Origin: an uncultured Cytophagaceae bacterium
GTDB taxonomy: Bacteria; Bacteroidota; Bacteroidia; Cytophagales; Microscillaceae
NCBI GenBank assembly: GCA_937899305.1
Contig: CALDJV010000676.1
Span: forward strand, 1 to 7,939
Reading direction: 5' to 3'
Length of the DNA: 7,939 nucleotides
The first letter of the stretch is position 1, and each line of letters starts with the position of its first letter. The position numbers and the translations under genes were made by a program. Of this stretch, positions 1 to 5,606 are shown piece after piece. The notes under the pieces are model-generated. The model was not told where the DNA came from. It saw only the letters and a list, made by a program, of their open reading frames with translations, and did no database searches.

Positions 1-204
1 CAAGCAAGACTGTTAATTAAACTAAAACAACAGACAACGTGCGGAAAGTCGGGTATAAAGATCAACACCAACGTAGTCACCAATACTACCGAAAGGAAGG
101 TCCATAGAATGAGTTGGTACCCCTTGAAAACATTTGTTTTTTTCATAGTTGTAATAACTGTTCGCTGTTTTGAAAAAAAAAGACCAATCTTTTGCTATTC
201 ATAA
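1..204. other. Left-edge stretch, coding status unresolved
   Basis: The plus strand is free of stops from base 1 to a TAA at 202-204, so the stretch could be the 3' end of a gene entering from the left. Its translation is basic and then hydrophobic, and I do not recognise it. The opposite strand of 1-115 also gives a protein-like stretch (ending ...YTRLSARCLLF, then stop). Neither reading has a start, a domain or a motif that decides the matter. It may be a gene end, a decayed gene or noncoding sequence. Confidence 0.15.
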
Positions 205-240
205 AGTATTCATATCTTACCCGAGATATGAAACTACTTT
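203..240. terminator. Hairpin, likely terminator after the SpoIIE gene
   Basis: TTCATATCT (209-217) pairs perfectly with AGATATGAA (224-232) around a six-base loop. The helix continues with AAAGTA (203-208) against TACTTT (235-240) after a two-base bulge. The right arm ends in a short T run and the left arm begins with A residues, so it could act in both directions. It is about 280 bp beyond the stop of the minus-strand phosphatase gene, which is far for a dedicated terminator. It could instead end the uncertain plus-strand reading at 1-204. Confidence 0.4.
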
Positions 241-521
241 TGGTGTCGGAATTTGTGATAACTAAAAAGCAGTCAAAACTATTTTGCTAAAGGAGTTATG
301 CTATTAAATTGGTTTGGCTGTTAGGTAAATATGTATTGAGGTGGTTAAGTTGTATTTACTTCTTTTGAGGATAGAAAGGTATAAGTGGGTAATGACTTTT
401 TACTTATTTGATTTAACTGAAAACCAACCAAGTTGTTGTTAAAAAACCATAAATTTTGGAAATAAAATAAATAGTGGATGAGGTGAGAGTCACAAAACAT
501 CAAAAAGTAGAAATAGTGATA
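241..521. other. AT-rich intergenic stretch without a gene
   Basis: About 280 bp downstream of the phosphatase gene. Stops occur in all frames, and I see no strong inverted repeat, tRNA-like motif or repeat shared with the rest of the window. Confidence 0.4.
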
Positions 522-2702
522 CTAAAGTTGCAAGCCAATCAACAAAATATCGTCTCGCTGATCGGTATCTTTCATGTGTTGTTCCAGGTATTGCTCCAGG
601 TCTTGTTGTTGCTCACCCAGGTTTTTTTTGTGAATCTCATATAATACCTGCCTTAGCTGCTGACGACCAATTTTTTTGCGATCAACATCATTTTGGTCAG
701 CATAACCATCGCTTCCCAGGTAAATCAATGTATTTTGAGGTAGGACAATCGAGTGATTAGTAAAAGAGCGGCTTTTTTTGCCAATGCCTCCAATAAAGCT
801 ACGACTACATTCCAGGGATTGAATTTCTTGATGAATGATTGGGGTGATAAAAAATGCCCGATTACGCGCTGAAGAATAAGTCAAAGCATATTCATTCTCT
901 TGTTTTCTCATGCACAATACAATGCCCTCCAGGCCAGTATTGCTATTGGTTTCTTCTTGCCGAAGCACTTTTTTAATCGCGACGTGTAAGTCGTTTAAGA
1001 TAACTGCCGGGTCTTCTACCTTATTGATGCGCGTAATACGATCTAGCAAAGTACTGGTAATCATGGTCATAAATGCACCTGGTATACCATGTCCTGTACA
1101 ATCCCCCACCATCATAGTCAGTTCGTTGGGGCTTTTTTGCCATAGCCAATAAAAGTCGCCTGATACCACATCCTTAGGACGGTATATTACAAAGTAATCT
1201 GAGAAAAAATCTTGAAAACTATTTTCGGCAGGTAATACCGCGTGTTGAATCGTGAGTGCCGCCCTTAGGCTTTGTTGAATTTTTTCCTCCTTTTGTTTAA
1301 GTGTTTTATTCTGAGTAGCAATGTAATCTCGTTGAGTAGTAATTTCTTCCTGGTTTTGGCGCAACTCTTCATTTTGAGTAGTCACTTCTTTGGTCCTTTT
1401 GGCTACTTTGTATTCGAGTTCTTCATTATTAATTTTCAATTCTTCCACCATCGACCGGTTATCAGTAAATATTTTCGATATTACTTCGAACCAATGCTGC
1501 CATTGTTGTGGTACCTGGTAAGCCTTAGAGGGCAAGTTAGCGTGCTCGTTTTGGATATGATTTACTAGTGAAGTTGCGGGTGAGATAAATCTTTTTTGAG
1601 TATAACGGTTAGTAAAAAACAAGAGAATCAATATAGATCCTAAAATAAAAGCAGTATTTAACCCAAGGTCACGAAAAATACTGAGATATATATTCCAATA
1701 ATTTACCAGGTAGGTAATTTTCCAGGAAGTATTTGGGATACTTTCGGAATAAATCCAGTAGTTGCCCTCCGTAATAAACATTTGTTGAGCATAGCTTGGA
1801 TACTTTTTAGTGGCTACTGCTTTGATACTTGCTGGAAAAGCAGTCGTGACTTTGAGTATGCTATCTTTAGAAGAAATCAGCTGAGGGTGAGCAAGTAAAT
1901 CTTGATTGTGAGAGGTGACAAATAAAGTGCCCAGTTTACGTTGTGAGCGGGCAATGGTGGCATTCAATGAATCAATCGTAAGATCTAAACCTATAATTCC
2001 TTCCTCTTGTTGGCCAATAAAAAAATAAGCATAAGCCGAAAGCATGAGCCCGTTCCCAGCATCGTCTTGGTAAATATCTGTCCACTTTACCGATTTCTTG
2101 GTTTTGTCATTGGGATCAGATTTGGGGTAAGCGGTATAGCTCAGTTTCAACAGTTCAGGACTGAATCGAAAGTCTTTAGAAGAGATAAATGGGTGTAGAT
2201 TGATAAAAGATTTTTTTCGAAAAAAAGCGTAGGCTAAGGTGGCCCCCGAATTATTTTGCATAATAGAGTGCAACAATGGGCTGATATAAAGGGAGGCACT
2301 CAGAGCTTGTTTCATACCTGGCCGATCAGTAGCCAATCGCCCCAGTCCAGTAAGATTGCCCACTTTTTTCTGAATGTGTTTGGGAAGGTTGTCAAAATGA
2401 AAAAATTGTTGGCTTGTATCTTCCTTAGCATAATCGAGCAAAGGAGGGGGAGTCAATGCCTCTGCATTGTTCAAATAAAACTCTAGTTCATCTCGGGTAG
2501 CGTACAAGCCATTCCTTGCTTTGCCTAAAAGGACCTCCAGATTGGCCACACTCTCCTTTACTTGTGTTTTTATCTGTTCCTGCTTGCGAACTACTCGACT
2601 CTGAAACTGGACAAATACCAAAACCAAGGCGGTAATCAACACTACTGATAAAAACACCCACAATATCAAACGATACCCTTTAAATACATTTACTTTTTTC
2701 AT
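522..2702 (-). CDS. Membrane sensor phosphatase, SpoIIE/PP2C family
   Basis: This is a transmembrane signalling protein whose cytoplasmic output is a PPM-type serine/threonine phosphatase of the SpoIIE/RsbU group. That family usually dephosphorylates an anti-sigma-factor antagonist or a similar partner. Numbering from the ATG at 2702 (726 residues), there is a membrane segment at about 6-33 and an extracytoplasmic region at about 34-343 that looks like a dCache sensor (GIIGLDLTIDSL is typical). A second membrane segment lies at about 345-363, a long coiled coil at about 419-485, and the SpoIIE domain at about 495-726. Metal-binding acidic residues are all present: SGDFYW (D516), GDCTGHG (D534), GSDG (D665) and RDD (D717/D718), so it should be active. 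The frame is open further upstream to a TTG at 2747 and also has an ATG at 2723. I chose 2702 because MKK followed by a hydrophobic segment makes a normal signal anchor; no ribosome binding site decides it. No partner anti-sigma or STAS gene is visible nearby. Confidence 0.93.
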   Translation of the reverse strand: MKKVNVFKGYRLILWVFLSVVLITALVLVFVQFQSRVVRKQEQIKTQVKESVANLEVLLGKARNGLYATRDELEFYLNNAEALTPPPLLDYAKEDTSQQFFHFDNLPKHIQKKVGNLTGLGRLATDRPGMKQALSASLYISPLLHSIMQNNSGATLAYAFFRKKSFINLHPFISSKDFRFSPELLKLSYTAYPKSDPNDKTKKSVKWTDIYQDDAGNGLMLSAYAYFFIGQQEEGIIGLDLTIDSLNATIARSQRKLGTLFVTSHNQDLLAHPQLISSKDSILKVTTAFPASIKAVATKKYPSYAQQMFITEGNYWIYSESIPNTSWKITYLVNYWNIYLSIFRDLGLNTAFILGSILILLFFTNRYTQKRFISPATSLVNHIQNEHANLPSKAYQVPQQWQHWFEVISKIFTDNRSMVEELKINNEELEYKVAKRTKEVTTQNEELRQNQEEITTQRDYIATQNKTLKQKEEKIQQSLRAALTIQHAVLPAENSFQDFFSDYFVIYRPKDVVSGDFYWLWQKSPNELTMMVGDCTGHGIPGAFMTMITSTLLDRITRINKVEDPAVILNDLHVAIKKVLRQEETNSNTGLEGIVLCMRKQENEYALTYSSARNRAFFITPIIHQEIQSLECSRSFIGGIGKKSRSFTNHSIVLPQNTLIYLGSDGYADQNDVDRKKIGRQQLRQVLYEIHKKNLGEQQQDLEQYLEQHMKDTDQRDDILLIGLQL

Positions 2703-3110
2703 ATTCGTATCTACTACGACCATTTTGAAAATATACGATAAAAACAATTGGTTACATATCGCGAGCTAATTAATGAGATGATGCGTTTAGTTTTAATTAG
2801 ATAACTTGAAACTTGTTTGTAGAGAAAAAGATGTATTTGTGATGTTTTGCAGACGTACTTGTGTAACAGGTGAAGTTGTAATATACGCAATAGATGGCAC
2901 AAAGATACTTGGTTAGGTGTAGAGATATTCTCCCTCAAAATCACCAAATTTAGTATCTACAATAACGTAATATAAGAATACTTGTTTGGTAATTTTCTAA
3001 GCAAACTTACTAAATGTAAGGATAAAATGTTACAGAAAAGTAAGAAAAAGAAGTAAATAAAATGGTTTGCTAAAAAGGATGAAAAAAAGAGGTGACAACC
3101 GAGTAAAATA
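2703..3110. other. Upstream region of the SpoIIE gene, no other gene seen
   Basis: This 400-bp gap is AT-rich. A 77-codon minus-strand frame at 2714-2947 overlaps the phosphatase start region and reads as low-complexity, unlikely protein, so I leave it out. The only signal I support is the -7 box listed separately. Confidence 0.45.
2900..2907 (-). promoter_or_regulatory. Candidate Bacteroidota -7 box (TATCTTTG)
   Basis: Read on the minus strand, the sequence is TATCTTTG, an exact match to the Bacteroidota -7 consensus TAnnTTTG. It lies about 200 bp upstream of the phosphatase start, in the right orientation. A TTG that could serve as the -33 element exists, but the spacing is about 28 bp, longer than usual. 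One match to an 8-mer with two free positions can occur by chance. Confidence 0.3.
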
Positions 3111-3179
3111 GGATCTGAGGGATTCGAATCCTTTCCTTTTTAGTTTTATCACCAAAAATACGTGTCGTATAAGCGAAGA
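3111..3179 (-). pseudogene. Degenerate tRNA-like unit, 3' neighbour of 3180-3250
   Basis: Read on the minus strand, this begins at the base after the preceding tRNA-like unit. It has a T-loop-like TTCGAAT followed by CCCTC. The T-stem is broken: the base before the loop is A where tRNA has the 53-61 G-C pair. The core (3120-3131) is a perfect palindrome, GGATTCGAATCC. A small hairpin, ATACG-ACA-CGTAT, stands where D-arm sequence would be. I find no 5' acceptor strand able to pair with the 3' end. It may be a decayed tRNA or part of a longer tRNA-like RNA. Confidence 0.35.
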
Positions 3180-3250
3180 GCCCTCCATAGGATTCGAACC
3201 TACACCTTTCCTCTAGCCATAGAACGCTCTACCAATTGAGCTAAGAAGGC
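3180..3250 (-). tRNA. tRNA-like gene with irregular anticodon arm
   Basis: The minus strand folds as a tRNA. A seven-pair acceptor stem (GCCTTCT with GGAGGGC) is followed by TA at positions 8-9. The D-arm is canonical (GCTC-AATTGGTA-GAGC) and the T-arm is good (GTAGG-TTCGAAT-CCTAT). The anticodon arm is not normal. TTCTA-TGGCTAG-AGGAA leaves an A-A clash at the loop-closing pair and puts G where the invariant U33 should be; a four-pair stem with a nine-base loop is an alternative. Reading the seven-base loop literally gives GCT, yet there is no long variable arm as serine tRNA would have. The next base is T and no CCA is encoded. It may be a pseudo-tRNA or a functional tRNA mimic; translation use is doubtful. 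Confidence 0.7.
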
Positions 3251-3331
3251 AACAAATTGTTACGGAATGATCAATGAACACCAATCAATCAAGAATATAA
3301 AAGGATCCATCAGTGTCCAGTATACTTAACA

Positions 3332-3452
3332 GAAGTTACGCAGTTGTTCTAACATACGCTGTTTTGATGGTTCAATGGTTGTATGGCTATATGGTTCTGT
3401 AGTGCGTCGCATAGCCATATAACCTTTGAAAAGGCTAAATCTGCGTAACTTC
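3332..3452. repeat. Nested palindromic element (121 bp)
   Basis: The ends are a perfect 12-bp inverted repeat, GAAGTTACGCAG (3332-3343) and CTGCGTAACTTC (3441-3452). Inside it, GGTTGTATGGCTAT (3377-3390) pairs with ATAGCCATATAACC (3411-3424), with one G-T wobble. Beyond a single mismatch, TTCAA (3371-3375) pairs with TTGAA (3426-3430). The left inner arm is made of 8-bp units starting ATGG (3367 onward). It contains no coding frame. The terminal repeats suggest a miniature mobile element or a dispersed structured repeat; I could not make out a clear target-site duplication. Confidence 0.65.
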
Positions 3453-3519
3453 AGTACTAAGTAAGGATAAAAAAATGCCCTTTCGCTTTCACAAGTTGGA
3501 AACAACCACCTAGTGAATC

Positions 3520-3553
3520 ACAAATAGTCGTCTATGGACTATCGACTGTGGAC
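3520..3553. repeat. Heptad repeat, downstream copy
   Basis: On the plus strand the units are AGTCGTC, TATGGAC, TATCGAC and TGTGGAC (3526-3553). That is a degenerate 7-bp tandem whose reverse complement reads GTCCACA, GTCGATA, GTCCATA. Bases 3520-3539 match the reverse complement of 4099-4118 at 15 of 20 positions, so related heptads flank the 151-residue gene in opposite orientation. Confidence 0.5.
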
Positions 3554-3637
3554 CAAAGACGAACCCTCAACTTGAAGTCAAAACGAAACTTTATTTTTCA
3601 CGAATTACTTAATTTAATACAGCGTTTTTATTTTGGT

Positions 3638-4093
3638 CTATACCAAAGGCTGCAAATCGGGTTGCACCCAATACAAACGAGCCTCCTCGGATTGCAACGT
3701 GGTTGCGGTATAGTAGGTATCAATCAGGGTTTCATCAGCAGCTTCGCCATTGATTAAGTCATTGGCCAAATCAGCCAGACTTTGCCCTTGGTCATAGGTA
3801 GCGACATAGTCACGTACTACCCAAGTCCAAAATAATGTTTGGGTTTCATGATATCCATCGTTTTTAGAGGCGGCAAAACCCAATGTTTTGCGGTAATACT
3901 TCTTGAATGTTTCACGGATAAAGTGGATCGCTTCATGACGATCGTAGTGACGTATTGCCCATAAAATCAAGGTCAATTGCGCCGCTTGTCCCCATTCCGA
4001 TTGAGGCAATGTTCCACTACTGAGCCTCCACACCAGGTTTTCTACTGCTTTGTTGTTGGGGTAATTCCTTTTGGTTATTTGTGCGTATTTCAT
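3638..4093 (-). CDS. Small uncharacterised protein (GYHET / WVQPDLQPL family)
   Basis: This soluble protein of 151 residues has no signal peptide or membrane segment. I recognise the pattern of an uncharacterised bacterial family but not a function. Its features are a TLPxxEW segment near residues 28-34, an all-helical stretch, GYHET at 80-84, and a C-terminal WVQPDLQPL at 142-150. From memory, family members usually carry a His-x-x-His after the first motif (EWTHEAHL). Here that segment reads EWGQAAQL, with Gln36 and Gln39 instead, while His82 in GYHET is kept. If those histidines bind metal or act in catalysis, this copy may be altered or inactive. It follows the ARPP-1-like gene on the same strand, but a terminator (4137-4168) and a repeat lie between them. 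It probably has its own promoter or depends on read-through. The ATG at 4093 follows an A-rich stretch, with no clear Shine-Dalgarno site. Confidence 0.85.
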   Translation of the reverse strand: MKYAQITKRNYPNNKAVENLVWRLSSGTLPQSEWGQAAQLTLILWAIRHYDRHEAIHFIRETFKKYYRKTLGFAASKNDGYHETQTLFWTWVVRDYVATYDQGQSLADLANDLINGEAADETLIDTYYTATTLQSEEARLYWVQPDLQPLV

Positions 4094-4097
4094 TTTT

Positions 4098-4125
4098 AGT
4101 TGATAGTCGATAATTTGTAGACCAG
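4098..4125. repeat. Heptad repeat, upstream copy
   Basis: On the plus strand the units are AGTTGAT, AGTCGAT, AATTTGT and AGACCAG, a degenerate 7-bp tandem. It lies immediately upstream of the ATG of the 151-residue gene, so it is probably in that gene's leader. AGTCGAT also occurs, inverted, in the downstream copy at 3526-3553. Confidence 0.45.
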
Positions 4126-4136
4126 GATATATCAGT

Positions 4137-4168
4137 AAAAAACCTGGAGCTAAAAACTCCAGGTTTTT
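4137..4168. terminator. Strong bidirectional intrinsic terminator
   Basis: AAAACCTGGAG ending at 4149 pairs perfectly with CTCCAGGTTTT starting at 4157, across a seven-base loop. A run of A residues lies on the left and a run of T on the right, so either strand gives a stem followed by U residues. On the minus strand it lies about 290 bp after the ARPP-1-like stop and 44 bp before the ATG of the 151-residue gene. It should end the upstream operon, or act as an attenuator for the gene that follows. Confidence 0.85.
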
Positions 4169-4246
4169 CTGATTCTATCTATTTATATTAGTCTTTTGCT
4201 TGTGTCTAACCTTGATTCAAATGATTTAGAAGTTAAGTTTCTAAGT

Positions 4247-4451
4247 TCCAACTATCAACTCAGCGCTTAGGAACATGTTCAAAATAAGTGTCCGGTTTTG
4301 GCAAAGTTGCTTGAAGCTAGATAAGGCACTTTTTGCGGTCGTAGCAATGGCTACGGCCAAAAAAAGTAACGAAATATAGTAAAGAGCAATGAAGCGAAAA
4401 CGGTCAATTATTGCGGACACGTTCCTTAATCCAGCCAATTGATAATTGATC
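4247..4451. repeat. Dispersed repeat R1 with heptad ends
   Basis: The core (4269-4426, about 158 bp) is clearly related to R2 at 7044-7200. Both begin AGNAAC...TTCAAAATAAGTGT, share a CTTTTTGCG block and a central hairpin, and end in ATTGCG...CGTT. The core ends are inverted: AGGAAC with GTTCCT, and GTGTCCG with CGGACAC. The central hairpin is GGTCGTAGC (4337-4345) with GCTACGGCC (4350-4358). Heptads extend the inverted ends: CCAACTATCAACT on the left and AATTGATAATTGAT on the right. A 70-codon minus-strand frame crosses the element (4241-4453). In R2 the matching frame is interrupted by a stop, so I treat it as spurious. Confidence 0.7.
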
Positions 4452-4453
4452 AT

Positions 4454-5476
4454 TTAAATCATCGCAATCTTTTCGTTAAATAAAGAAGCATAAGCAACCT
4501 GATTTCCTTTCATCACCATTTGGCCAGCAAAAGCACCTGCACGAACGGTGAACAAACGATTGCTTTGGTTTTCCTGCTCTTTATGTGATTTAAAATCTAC
4601 CTCGCCCACATCAGCCAAAGTAGTTTCAGCATTACGCAAACGACGCTGTTGCAAAGCTTCGTAACGACCTTTGAGCGCCTCCAACGAAGTTAAATCGTTG
4701 GTGTCCAATGTTTCTCCACCTTTTGGTGCACGATTCGCTTGCGCTTCGATCAATCGTAACGGAGCGTAGCAGTACATCACCAAAGGAGTATGTAGTTCGG
4801 CCCAGAAAGCAGCATCAGGAGCCAATTCTATTCCGGCTATTTCACCATTGAGCAAGAAAATAGCACCAGTTTGATTGGGTTGAGGCTCCAAATGATACAT
4901 TGTTTGCAACAATTCAGGCTGATAAGCTTGCTTTAGTTCGTCCAAGTGACCACGTGCTTTCAGACCTACTTGAGTATTGAAAGTCGAGATAGACTTCCAC
5001 AACTTACCATACTCTTCTTTGCCTTTTAGCTCTAGAGCCATTTTTCGCAAACTGTGAGGCAATACAATAAATCGGTCATCAGATTCTTTGATGTATCCGC
5101 CCTGAGATTCCTGGATACAACAAGCATCCTTAAATTCTCTTTGTTCGCCTGGACTCAATACCCAAGAGGTACACATGGCGTGATTTTGAGCACCCAATTG
5201 AAAGTACCCCAAGTTCAAAGGCACGATTGCAGGACGATCTCCCGCATTCTTCAAAATCATTTGCCCGTAAGTAGTTACTTTGGTCAAAGACAGGGCAGTC
5301 TCTGGCAAAGCGTAATGACCAGCACCACATTCGCTGCCAAATAGTGGGATCATACCCAAATGTCCGTATCGTAGTGGTTGTCCCACTTGACGTCCTTTTA
5401 GCAATCGCACCAACTGGTTTTCCTTTACCTGCGCTTGTGATTCGTCGGTCAGTTTTTTCCAGATATTCATTTTCAT
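4454..5476 (-). CDS. ARPP-1-like protein
   Basis: This is a probably cytoplasmic protein of 340 residues without signal peptide or membrane segments. Its pattern matches the ARPP-1 domain (ARG and Rhodanese-Phosphatase-superfamily Associated Protein), a family placed by comparative genomics near ADP-ribose and RNA-conflict genes; I know of no established enzymatic activity. The first half has VTTYGQMILKNAGDRPAIVPL (about 67-87), where the family has a 'V.N.GD.PVLL' strand. LGAQNHAM (94-101) stands where GAKQNR is usual, and CCIQESQGGYI (119-129) where CVE...GRW is usual. The second half has GAIFLLNGEIAGIEL (204-218) and FWAELHTPLVMYCYAPLRLIEA (224-245), matching the conserved 'G.v..vnG.i.G.D' and 'W.kLl.sYa.dAl' elements. 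The C-terminal 80 residues are rich in charged, helix-forming residues. The gene follows the vWA gene by 130 bp on the same strand, so co-transcription is likely. The start at 5476 has an alternative ATG two codons later. Confidence 0.8.
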   Translation of the reverse strand: MKMNIWKKLTDESQAQVKENQLVRLLKGRQVGQPLRYGHLGMIPLFGSECGAGHYALPETALSLTKVTTYGQMILKNAGDRPAIVPLNLGYFQLGAQNHAMCTSWVLSPGEQREFKDACCIQESQGGYIKESDDRFIVLPHSLRKMALELKGKEEYGKLWKSISTFNTQVGLKARGHLDELKQAYQPELLQTMYHLEPQPNQTGAIFLLNGEIAGIELAPDAAFWAELHTPLVMYCYAPLRLIEAQANRAPKGGETLDTNDLTSLEALKGRYEALQQRRLRNAETTLADVGEVDFKSHKEQENQSNRLFTVRAGAFAGQMVMKGNQVAYASLFNEKIAMI

Positions 5477-5523
5477 GATTGCAAATGTTTTTAATTAGGG
5501 CATATTCATTGTTAAATTTTTTG

Positions 5524-5597
5524 ATTGTTAGATGGTTAAATGACTACATCGAGTATCAGGTAGCCATCACCATTTAACAATTGAGCCATCTAACAAT
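5524..5597. repeat. Octamer-based palindrome between the vWA and ARPP-1-like genes
   Basis: ATTGTTAGATGG (5524-5535) pairs perfectly with CCATCTAACAAT (5586-5597). Inside, TTAAATG (5536-5542) pairs with CATTTAA (5571-5577). A weaker inner match is ATGACTAC (5540-5547) with GTAGCCAT (5560-5567). The arms have an 8-bp period (ATGGTTAA, ATGACTAC; and, on the other strand, ATTGTTAG, ATGGCTCA, ATTGTTAA). The hairpin fills most of the intergenic gap and could act as an mRNA processing or stability element within the operon. Confidence 0.6.
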
Positions 5598-5606
5598 TTC
5601 CTAATA

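Noticed and set aside
522..2747. Start of the SpoIIE gene at TTG 2747
   Set aside because: The extra 15 residues precede a normal signal anchor; TTG starts are rare and no ribosome binding site supports it.
2714..2947. 77-codon minus-strand frame upstream of the SpoIIE gene
   Set aside because: Its composition is unlike the real genes, it overlaps the N-terminal region of the phosphatase frame, and it has no recognisable motif.
3520..3553. CRISPR-like array at the heptad repeats
   Set aside because: Units are 7 bp without unique spacers, so the spacing and size do not fit CRISPR.
3548..3757. Plus-strand frame starting in the heptad repeat
   Set aside because: It begins in a repeat and overlaps the well-supported 151-residue gene on the other strand.
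4241..4453. 70-codon minus-strand frame with a hydrophobic, membrane-like segment
   Set aside because: It lies across repeat R1. The corresponding frame in R2 is interrupted by a stop, so the similarity comes from the repeat and not from a protein.
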